Assembly: GCA_029783825.1 (NCBI GenBank)
Contig: JAREIK010001333.1
Span: 459,090 to 523,089, forward strand
Direction of reading: 5' to 3'
DNA length: 64,000 nucleotides
Source: Sapria himalayana
Lineage: Eukaryota; Streptophyta; Magnoliopsida; Malpighiales; Rafflesiaceae
A program made the translations under genes and the position numbers. The notes beneath the pieces are model-generated. The model saw nothing but the letters and a program-made list of their open reading frames with translations. It was not told the origin of the DNA and did no database searches. Of this stretch, positions 1-12,211 are shown piece after piece; position 1 is the stretch's first letter; the number at the start of each line of letters is the position of its first letter.

Positions 1-33
1 CCCTGCCATGCAAAAAAACACCGCTGTTCTCAG

Positions 34-204
34 ATTCATATTTTCCTCATCTAAAAATGCTTTCTGAAGCTGACGAGCCTAATGGCAATGACAAATTATT
101 TGCTTGTTCTCTAGAGAATGGAAAAATTGGGGCTCTTTCTGAAAGACCAAAGAATGAAAGGGTGAATCCCAGTCTAATGGAGATATTTGGGAATGTTAAT
201 GCGG
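34..204 (+). CDS. VAL gene exon (linker N-terminal of B3)
   Basis: The acceptor ttctcag ends at 33 and the donor gcgg|gtaaga follows 204. The exon enters with two bases of a split codon and leaves in phase 1, which fits the exon at 1521. It encodes a polar linker that starts [18 protein letters not shown]. No domain is visible. It is joined to the gene by phase and splice sites rather than by a diagnostic motif. Confidence 0.65.
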
Positions 205-3200
205 GTAAGATTCATGTAGGTGCCATTATAGGACCTTGGGTAGGAGACCTCACTCATTAAAAGTGATATTAGGACATTTCTCTCTCACGCTACAATGAAA
301 CCTGCGTATATTACCTACCTAAATCAATGGAGGTCATATCCAATGTACAAGGCATCCCTGCTTAGCAGCTAGCATGGTTTTTGAAGATGTTAATATCTTG
401 GCAGTCTTATTTTTAAAAAATTAAATGAATTATATTTGATGAGCATCGAATTTGAGACCTATTGCTCTTGGACCAAGATACTCCTCAATACACCAAGGCA
501 ACTTCTAATACGTAGAGGTGTTAAATGAGTCGTGCCGTACTAGTACGGCCCTGCACTCGACTCTGCCACCATGTCATGCCAGACACAGCACAGTGTATGG
601 CATGGGAGCTAGTTGGCTGGCACAACTCGTCACGATGACACAGTCGAGTGTAGGGCCATGCCGAATTGTGCTGGACTATCCTTGTCAGAATTCGTTGGGT
701 GAAAAATGTAATGGGTGGCTGACTTAAGTGGTGGGCCAATTGCAATTGGCCACATAAGCAAGATTCAGCTTACGTGGCCCGATTTTAAAAAAAAAATAAT
801 TTGCTCCATCAAGCTGTCACTCGACGGGACTTGACTTGTGACTCAAAGCCGCTCCTGGATCTCTGAGCTAGTGCACCGTGCAACATGGGTTGTGACTAGC
901 CCAACACGAGGCATCACTCACACAAGCCCAACACAGCACAAACTGTGTCATGGGACGACACATTCTAGAACCAGAATGGTTTTGAATCGTGCTCGGGATG
1001 TCCGGCCTGGTAGACATCTCTACTAATACGTGCATGTAATACGAAGACTTTCTATGTGATCGACTATTTAAGTATTATTGTCGATCAAATATTATTTAAT
1101 TTTGGAGTTCTCATGAGATTTAGTATGTTAATATTTATGTAATCATATACAAACCTGCCTAAATTGAATATTACTACTCAAAATTAAATCTATCTTAATT
1201 TATTTATTTATTTTTTGAGTAAAAGCCTCCCCTTGGTTCCATTTCATCTAATTTTGAAAGGTTCTACCGTAATATGGTTTCTCCTCCATTCTAGTAAGAG
1301 ACCTGATATAATGAGCACATTTCAAAATTGGGTGGGAGAAATATCTCAAATCTCCCATTTGAGAATTGCCAGGTGTCTTTTCTTCTTAAAGGGGCTGATA
1401 TTACTACCTATATGCAAGAGCAAGCTTGTTAGTGGCAAAGCTGTGACCTAGAAAACTTTTCGAAGCCATTGCTGTAGTTGATGGGTCTGAATCTGATATC
1501 TTTTTTTGTTTCTGTCGCAGGAATCAATACCAAACAACACCCCAGCACGTGTCTAAGTATTTCCAATAGTCATTCTTCTTTTATGGAGGACTCATCTACT
1601 CCTCTGCTGTCTTTGCCTTTGCTCCCAAAAAAGTGTCGCAATAACTTCAATACTGAAATGGATTCATCAGCTCTTGCACAGGCCCCTGTTGAAACGCCTC
1701 ATGCAGATAACTGTGAAAAAAGCCAGTCACCTTCTTGGAAATTGCCCAAGTCTCCTGAAAAGCCACCGAAGGCTTCCGTAAAGTATCCTTGATGTAATGT
1801 GAAATTTCATGAGTCTTGATATTTGTAATCTTGGGAATTCGGCCTCTAGGTGGGAATTGGGATGGGAAAAGGTTCTTGGGGATGAGCTTATTTTCAGAGC
1901 AAAATTTCTTTTTTTTTTTTTAATGCAAACCTTAGCTTTTCATAGTTCAAATTTATTGATCACTCCTTTGTTTGAGAAAATGTTGAGTGTCAGTGACACT
2001 GGGAAAATTGGACGTTTGGTGCTACCAAAAAAATTGGCAGAGGTAAGTAGTCCTCATGCTGTTGTTTTTTCTTTAATGTAGTTCTGGGGTACCTTTTAGA
2101 AAATCTCACACAATGTAGGCTCTATACATGCATGCTGTTAATTATTTGTTTTATCATTAAGATTGATTTTTAACTAAGATTCCTGATGGCTATCAAGGCC
2201 TTGCCTTGGTATAATGGCAAGTGCCTTCTTCCAAGGGTGATATGTCTCAGGTTCGAGACTCATCAAACATAGCCCTTTTGATTTTGAAAGATGAGACTGT
2301 CGAGATATTAATTTCTCTCAAGCATTGTGCTAAGTAGGAGCTTTGTGCACTGGGTATGACTTTTTTTATGCTTATAATTTTTTTATGGGTGTGTATAATG
2401 TTTTTGCATGTGATTGTTATATTAGTGCATCACAAATAGATAATGATGTTTGCTACGTGCACGTATACATACCCAATGCACAAGGCTTCTTCCTAACATA
2501 GGGTTAGGGTCTGTGTGAGATATATATCACCGCAAGTCTCACGCTTGATAAATCGGAGAGTTTGTCCCTGACTGACTATCTCAAATCTGAGACATACTGC
2601 CTTTGAACGAACGAGCTTGTTATTGTATCAAGATGCGATATTTTTCAATTTTGATTGGTGAGGTGGATGCCTGCCTTCTTGGACGTTACGAGTTCGATCT
2701 TCATGAGCTACTGAAAATCTGTAGTGACGTGAAAACACGCCTCCTAGGCCCATGGCCCAAGTGATTGGCTTTGGGGCCCATTTGGGTCTAGGGGTCCCAC
2801 CTGGTAGGAAAAAAGTTCAATCAATGGATGGAGGATTAATGTTGATTGACTACTAGTACTAACAAAATTGGCATTGGATCCATACTAATGCATGCTATAA
2901 AAGTCGATAATGTTGGCGATTTCTTTGTGCATGTGTGATAATATGTTTTATGTACTTACAGTCTGTCTAGTTTAAGAAGGTATTCTGTCACTGTTGCAGG
3001 CTTGCTTTCCACCAATCTCACATCCAGAAGGGCTGCCTCTTCATATCCAAGATTCTAAAGGAAAAGAATGGATATTCCAATTCCGATTTTGGCCCAACAG
3101 TAATAGCAGAATGTATGTGTTGGAAGGAGTTTCTACCTGCATGAAAAACCTGCGACTACAAGCTGGTGATGTAGGTAATGACCATTGATGATGGTTTCTT

Positions 3201-6200
3201 GTCTCATAATTAAAATGATGCCATTAATTTGTCTGGATATTCTTGCTTGCCACATCATTTGCATGATGTTTCTTGTCGACAGCAGTTGTACTCACGTGTT
3301 ATTTGTCTTGTCTCATGTTCTTCTGGCTCAAATCTTTTCCACCATCATAATTCATTATATAAGTGCCATTTATTTTGATATTTAGTTTCTGTTTTCAGTA
3401 ACATTTAGTCGTCTAGAGCCAGAAGGCAAATTGATCATGGATTTTAAAAAGGCCTCCATCACTCAATCATCCTGTCAGGTATGTCAGTTTGCACCCTCGA
3501 GGTATCTTGTTCTCATATTATCTAAAAAAATAGGAATATTTGAGGCTGTGATGATCGTAGAACAATTCTAAGTGTCATTCTTGTTTCCTTCTCTGACATG
3601 ATATTGCCAAAGTTTGAACACTAGATTTGACTGACACTTGAAGAGGTTGACTATTGCAAGGATGGTTGTGTGCGAGTCTCCTTATTCACTCTTCAACTTT
3701 GTATGCTAATTCTACAAGACTACTTTTGAAGTAATGACCATCGCTAAGACTTAATCTTGAAATAGTATTATAATGAAGTTTCCACACTTATGAAAATTTG
3801 TGCAATCAAATTTTTTCTTATATGCAATGGACTTGCAATAATTTTACATAAAATACAAATGTGATTTTACAAACAAATACCAAAGAATATAGTTTTATGA
3901 TGGGCCATAATATATGCCTTCTAATCATTGATTTAGGGTTTCGTTCCTTTGATTTTTTGGGAGGGGGGGAGAGAGAGAGAAGAGGGAGAGATAGAAATCT
4001 ATTTTTTATTAAACTATAAACTGAAAATACAATCACATATATATAGATATATGGTTTGAGGCAACCCATGTTGTTGTGGTTGAATTAGGGTTTTGGCTAC
4101 AATATTTTCAAACCTCTATAGCACGCATAAACCATACATATATGATTTGGGACAGTTCACATGTCGGATGCTCTTAAATAATAAAAAATAAATCAAACCC
4201 CATTAAAATATATATTGGGTGCTCCAAATAATATAATAATAAAAAAGAAAAAATAAATAAACAAAACATAATAAACTTACACCTTAAATTAAAACTTAAC
4301 ACCTCACTTTGAGTTGTGTGTCTATCATTAACATCTAGCTTGAAAGAAATAAAAAAAAATTATAAATCTCTAAGAAATTTTGTAAAGATATCTGTAATTT
4401 GCTCTTTAATAGGTACGCAGGTAGTAACTATCAAATTATCTTGAATTTTTTCTAGTGTAAAGTGGTAATCAGTTTTAATATATTTAGTTTACTTGTAGAT
4501 CACCAAGTTGGAACTAATGTGCCAAGCTGTTTGACTATTATAGTAAAATATTATCGGTCTCTGAACTAATAAGTAGAACTCTTTCATGAAGTGACTGATT
4601 CATTAAATCTCATTGGTAATCAATATTATAATTTTGTCTTATATCTCTATCTCTATATTGAAAAGGAGAAGCTAATTTAAGTCATTACAACTAATTATTC
4701 AAATCATGCTTATTCGACCACATCTATATGCAAAATGATATTGTTTCAACTTGATATTAGATGATATTTAAAATCTTCCTAACAGAAAAATGATATTGAA
4801 AATACCATTACACTTAATAGTGATTTATATTATTGCTTGTGATTATTGAATATTATCATCATTAACCAAATTTTATCTCAATATTTTGATGTTGGCTATA
4901 TTGTTTTTGTATTTTAGATTAATTTTATTAAAAATTATGTCTACACTTAATTTTGTAATTGTCAAATTTTTATTTATAATTTCATCCCAATTTTTTTTGT
5001 CTATCTTTAATTTTTTTTTCTCCCTTTTCTTAAATAGTCTTAATTTTCCTAAACTTATATTAAAGTATTATGTATTGCTATGACTAATTCTAAATTTCTT
5101 GGACTAAGTGCAACTCTCTATGCTTTTAGTTTTCTACTAATCTTTATTTTATCTCCTCAATCAATCATGTGGCATCTACAAATAATATATATTAAAGAAA
5201 ATATTTTTTAAATTTTTTTGTCAATTCATTTATAATTAACATAAAATATAATGACTAAGTGATGTTATTTGCTGTAGTCTCGTAGTTATTAGAAAATTGT
5301 GAGTGACATATTGAATCAATTTAACTTTAAATATTACTTGATATCTCTTTGTTATATAATATTTATAAAATTAAATCTCTTAAAGTTTTATTATAAGTTT
5401 TTTTAATATAATAAATATTATGTGTAAGTCTTTATATATATATATATATATTCTTGATAGTCTTCATAGTGGACTTACATGACATAAATCCAAATTGAAT
5501 TTTTGATATTAATGTTTCTTTTCTTAGTCTTTGTTTAATGCGTCTTATGAATTTAATATCTTGATGGTTATTAAAATTTTGAATATTTTCTTTGTTTCTT
5601 ATAAATAGGAATTATAATATTTTATTATCATTTATATGATATTTTTTTGGTCCTTATGATATTATTAAATAATATAGGCAGCCACATCACTCTTTTTTTT
5701 TCACGATCCTTCAAACTTTAATAAGAATATTGTTCGGCCTTGGGGGTTTTTAGGTATTTATTTTTTTGAAAGCTTCTTTAATCATTATGAGTTTTACCTT
5801 GACTATATTTCTAAGCCTATTTAGTTCTTTATCACCATTGATATTTAAATCTGAATTTGTTAATTTATTTAAAAAATAATAAAAATATATTTTTTTCTTT
5901 CTTTGATTTTTTCAATTTTTATTAGTATTCTGTGTCTTTTTAAAATATATGTTATCTGACTAATATATTTGTTCTTATTCTCGCTTATCTTAGCTATTCT
6001 ATAAATATTATCTTTTTCTTTATTTTATAATTTATCATAAAATTTATAATATCTTAAACTTAATTTTACTTACTACTCTTTTAGTTTTTTTTTATCTTCT
6101 TATATAGTTTCATAATATTTTATTTTATTGTATTATATTTCTTAAAAACAAATTTATTTTATAAGGAGATAATCTTGCTTTTTGAAAGAGTAATTGTAAG

Positions 6201-8921
6201 TTTATTATTTCTAAATCTAACACAATTGTATTGTGCATAATTACTTCTTTTTTTTTTTGTTTCAATCCCTCACTATTTTTTTCTCTGTATTTTGGTTTTG
6301 CAACATGTTGCTTCATTCTTGTTTTTCATTGGACGTTCCTTGTGCCTTTTATTCTTAGAACACCCTTATTATATGCAAACCTATTGGAGTTTGTTTTCAC
6401 GAGATACCTCAGATCTTTTCATTTGATCTATCAAACCCATAATTAGTAGAATATTTGTTTGAGAATTATGAGGTATCAATATTATGGGTGATGGGTTAAA
6501 AGTTTCTCAACTCAATTAAGTTTCTAAAGTATAGTATTTCAGGTAGAAGTCTTGTGTTATACTAGATATTTTCTTTGTATTGAAATTATTTCTCTAGGTC
6601 AGAGTACTATACAAAGTTGTGTACTAGTAGAGCTAGAGTTTTTTTTTTATTTGAATATAAATTTTATTTTTGAAGTAGTGTATTTGACTACACTTAGTTA
6701 TGAGAAAATTATGTGAAAATACAATTATTTGATAGTTTAAATTTCTAGTTATATATTCTACTAGTGTATTTTGTAATTTCATATATTTTTCTACACAAAT
6801 TCACATGAATATAGTTCTTCTCATAGCCAAACATCTGAATAACACATTCAAACACTAGACTTTTTTTAGCAATGGAGGAGGCTGTATCGTACCCAGTGTA
6901 CATGGCTCCTACTCTAGCGCAAGATTTTATGAGAGATTATTATTATTATTATATTATTATTATGAAAGAATAATATCTTGAAAGTCTTATTCTCAAAAAT
7001 TAGAGAGGCTAAATTTTATAAATCTCAAATTTGAAACATGTCATTCTTGTATCAGAGTACTTGTTATCACACTAATATATGATCTCTAATGCATGCATGC
7101 AACTCAAAGATTGTAGAGGTGATTAGTTATTTTAATTTTATTTCTATATAAACACATTTAATTTCAGAATTTGAGAGATTTGATATTTTAGTGTTTATGT
7201 AATGATATTTTTATGGTAATCATTAATATTATTAATTAGATGAGTATTTTAATTTGATTTGGATGCAAAGTATCATGATTATACAATTTATAATAAATAA
7301 AATGTTATTTGTATTTTTCATATAGAAATAAAAATTAGATTCAAATTATTAATTATGTTTACTATTATCAAAATCATATGATTCACGATTTAATTCATGA
7401 TTTAGATGGTAAATGATTTAATTTTTTAAAAAAATTAAAAATATGTATGAATCGAAGACTGAATTACTGAATTGCAAATCGATTCATACGAATCAATTTA
7501 ATACTGATTCGCTAGAGATCAAGATTTTTAAAAAGTCAAAAAAAGAAAAACTAAAATACAAAAAAAAAGTATCAACTGTAGGAATTAATTAACGTGAAAA
7601 AAAAACTTAACACTTTATATTACGAATATAACGTGAAAAAAACAATAAAATACCAAAAAAAATCACAAAATTAAAAACTAAAATACCAAAAAAAAAAAAA
7701 TTAATTGTAGAAAATATGAATTAATTAAAATGAAAAAAATTTACAAAAAATTTGATTAACGATTCGATTTGATTCTTGATTCATTAATAACGCATTCTGA
7801 TTTTTGATTCGAATCTCGATTTAGTAACTGTGGCTAAGTTGCTTTTGATTTATTGTTTTGATTGTCCCTGGTGATCTGGTGTTTGTACAATCAACACTTT
7901 GCCGTAGAATTAACTTCATTTTTTTTTTCTTATTTCCAGGGGAATAAAGTGAGAAAGAATGGAAATGGCCATCCTTTTTCTGAACTTAGAAAGTCAAAAT
8001 ATGTTCCCAAGGAACACTGTGAATCCAAATATTATTTGAAAAAGAGAAAAACCAGCACATTAGGATCAAAGAGCAAGCGCCTGAGGATTGAGAATGAAGA
8101 TGCACTGAAACTGATGCTGACTTGGGAAGAAGCACAGGTACTGCTCCGACCTCCTCGTGACCATGTTCACAGTGTCGTGGCAATTGAAGGATATGAATTT
8201 GAGGAGTACGAGGTATGTTGCTTTCTATTTACTATTGGTTTGTCTGTTGCAAAGAGAACTTATTAGATAAATTCAGCATGTGTAATATGTGTGTGAGCAA
8301 ATCACATGCGTTCATGTGTGTGGGTGGCCTATCATCATGCATTAAGCCTGCGGGTAGCCGGCTTAAGGGCCGGACAATTAAAAAAGGCCACGTGGCCGGT
8401 TCACCATGCCTCCGGGCCAGTCACATGGGTTGTACCGGCCCAGCCCAGCCCGAGGTACTGTTCTGGACTGTGCCATGCCATGCCATGCCAGGAACTGCTG
8501 ATTCGGGCCATGGGCCTTGTCTCGGCCAATTGGCCCGTCTGACACCTTTAGATCTTTTTAAGAGGAATTCTATATGAGTCGTAAATAAGAATTTAATAAC
8601 TAAAGAATTAAGATTTAAAAGTAGACGTGATTTTTAACATAGTGAATCGGAAAAATACTATACATGTGTCGTGCCAGCCACCATGACAACCACATTGCCA
8701 ACTGCCATGCCTACTCTTTGCCATCGTCAAAGTTTAAGGATGTTCAGTGTTCCTAGCCCACACGTGATCATGTCACATGCAACAAGTGTGCTACAACAAG
8801 GTTCGGCACATTTTAAGATCATAAATAATAATGATATAATAATATTTAATAGTAATAATCATGCATCAAATAAAAATAAAAATATTATAAATTATTACAA
8901 TCTTTATATGCACCATATTCT

Positions 8922-8978
<57 letters not shown>

Positions 8979-9093
8979 ATACTTGCATATCAGGTATATA
9001 CACACCCACACATATCAGATGCTCCCATCAAAATCAATAAATAAAAATAAAAATATTATAAATTATTACAATATTTGTATGCAACATATTTTC

Positions 9094-9131
<38 letters not shown>

Positions 9132-12100
9132 CACACACTCACACACAAACTATCTTGTATTCAACTTATTAATATGCAACATATTTATTAATTATCAGAA
9201 CTATACATAACTTTTGTGTGGGTGTGGGTGTGTGTGTGTGTGGACAAACACACACACACGCAAATACACATGTACATGAGTTATTATAAAAAACATAAAA
9301 TAAAAATAAAAATAATAAAAACTATAACAATATTCATATGCAACATATTTTCATATACATACACATATGCATATATCTATCTTTTGTGTGCGTGCGTGCG
9401 TGGGTGTGTGTAAACACACACACACATGTACATATGTGTACCTTGAATGGTGATATAGATTGTAAAACATTATTGAATGATGAATTTGTGATCTACATGG
9501 CAATTGATTCTTACTCTTTTTTAATTATTGCATTTCATATAACAGGATGCACCAGTAGTTGGTAAGCCCGTAATTTTTGCTGCTGATATTGCTGGGTGAG
9601 TTGTTTTTGCTCGTTCCAGAATCTGTGGTTCTCTATAATTGTTCAATTTTGCCTTTTATTGCATATTTTTCCTTTTCTTTTTTAAAATGGTAACAAATTT
9701 GACAAGAATTTCGTTTTGTCCTTTTAATCTTAGAAATTCCCATTTGTTCTTCAGCAAAAATACTCAGTGGATCCAATGCGATGACTGTTCCAAGTGGCGC
9801 AAGTTGCCGGTTGATGCTCTTCTTCCATCTAAATGGACATGCTCGGATAATTCATGGGACCAAGAAAGGTCTGCCGTTTTTTTTTTTGTTCTTTTATTCT
9901 TTTCCCCCGTGAAATATTGCTCAACTATCGTAAAATCAATAATATCATAATTAATAATTTTTAAGGCAATATTATAATTTTCAAAAAATATACAATTACG
10001 CAAATACTGACATATCATATCTCATAAAAATCTTAAATAAAAAAATATGTTTGGGCAATAATATATTTAAGTCATGTCATAGTGTGATGGTGATAGTCTT
10101 CGGCCAAGGGCAGTAGGTCTCAGATTTGAGACTAATTAGACTTGGTCTCTCTGATTTTTGATGATAAGATTATTGAGATATCATTATCTCACAGGCTTGA
10201 TGTGCTTTGCTAAGTATGCGTCTTGTGCATCAGGTATGATTTTTATCTATTATTTTGAAGATATTTAATAAAAATTTATGTTTTTTTAAAAATTAAAAAA
10301 AAATTAAAATAAAAAATATTTACGTTATGGTATTCTTAAATAGGTAAAATCCAAAAATATCCTTACCGCATAAAAAAAAATAAAATAAAACATATCGAGT
10401 ATATACAATATATGTTTTTTGAAATAAAAAAAAATAGAGATATTTATGTTTTGGTATGATTTTGCTTAGCTTGAGTATAATGCATTAGGCTAGGTATGCC
10501 TTTTCTCTATTATTCTGAAAAATTTTAATAAAATTTTACCTTTTGTAAAAATTTGGTACTCTTAAATAGGAAAACCCAAAAATATCTTTACCACATAAAA
10601 AAATAAAATAAAACATATATAGTATATACAATATTTGTTTTTAGAAATTTCAAAAATGTATACAACATACATTTTTGTAATTTCGAAAAATTATGATTGG
10701 ACTCTTAGAAAAATGTATGTTGTATGTACTATGCATGTTTTATTTGTCTACCTTGCTATATTAATCAAATAATAAATTGAATTTGGCCTAGTGGTACCCA
10801 ACCCATACGTAGGATATTGTATAGGTTTCATTAGAGCCATGGGGGTGGGCTTGGAGAAAATTAAGGCTCCTAGCTTGGTCTGATTTTCAAAATAAGTTAA
10901 TATATCAATAATCTTACCATTAATAATTAATAATTGATTAATATTTTTTGATATATTCATAAAATATAAATATATTATTATATTCATGTTTATAAATACT
11001 TTTTATCATGTTTATTAGTAGAATCCATTCGAGTGTATTTTTTGACTAGTTAGAAGTTTGTATCTTCTTTCTGTAGGGAGAAGGAGTTGACTTAGGTAGA
11101 TTGTATAGATCTTGTTTTTTATTTTAATTAATTTTGTTAAAAAAAATATATTTATTATTAATTATTTAGTTGTTGAATTTATCTAAATTTTTATAATTTT
11201 TAAAAATAAACTTGGGCCAATGATTTACTGAGATATTTTTTCATCCTAATTTTGATATTAGGTAACTTGACTAATTTTGATATGAACAATTGAGATGCGA
11301 TAATGCTAACCTGATTAAGGTGGTATGTGTGTGTTTTTTTAATTAATTTTAAATAGATAATGAAAACTAAATAGAATATAAATAGTCTTTAGAGTATTAA
11401 AAAAATAAAATAAAAAAATAAAATAAAAAAAATAAAATAAAAATAAAATAAAAAAAAAGTCCTTAAGCATTAAATTTTTTTATTTATTTATTTCTATTAG
11501 GTATGAAGTTTGGTTCTTTTTTGTACACAAAAAAATCAATATTAGCCCTATTAAATGTAACATCTCATATTTGGAATTAAATCACGGGGTATTGGACTAT
11601 TTAATATTAGTTGTCTGACAATTTTAGAATTTGATTTTTTTTTTTTTTTAGAAAAATGCAATTATTTTGACTTTTTGTTCTTAACTAATTTTTTTGAACT
11701 CTAAATTAATATAAAATAAAAAAAACACACAAAATAAAGTCTAAAATATAATTAAATTTCAGCAAAAATCCAAAAAATAAACACCACCTAACTTGTGAAT
11801 TCTCATGACTACACGCATATATAATGATTTAATTTAATTTTTTTTGATAAATAAGCATTAATTATATAAGTAATTATAAAAATATAAAACTGCTAATAAT
11901 ATCTATAATATTGTGAAATATTTATAAAATATAAAATTGAGATAAATATTTTGTATTTGTAATATATGAGTATTATATATACAATTATATATTATTATAA
12001 TAAATTTCACGTGCTATATTTTTCATGCTTATTGTTTATGTTTATTTATTTTTTGGTTATGAAATTATATAATGGCTCGGTTTTTTTGTAATTTCTCTCA

Positions 12101-12180
12101 GATCGTCGTGTTCTGCTGCTCAAGAATATTCAGGAGCTGAGCTTAATCTTCTCTGCCAACCCAAACAGCTAGAGTTAGGT

Positions 12181-12211
<31 letters not shown>

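Noticed and set aside
1778..1783. gtaaag at 1778 as the VAL donor
   Set aside because: Its phase would put the B3 exon out of frame. gtatcc at 1783 keeps the frame, though it is the weaker site.
2195..2270. Possible tRNA gene (A and B boxes)
   Set aside because: There is no acceptor or anticodon stem pairing, and the same sequence recurs with a SINE tail elsewhere, so it is a SINE.
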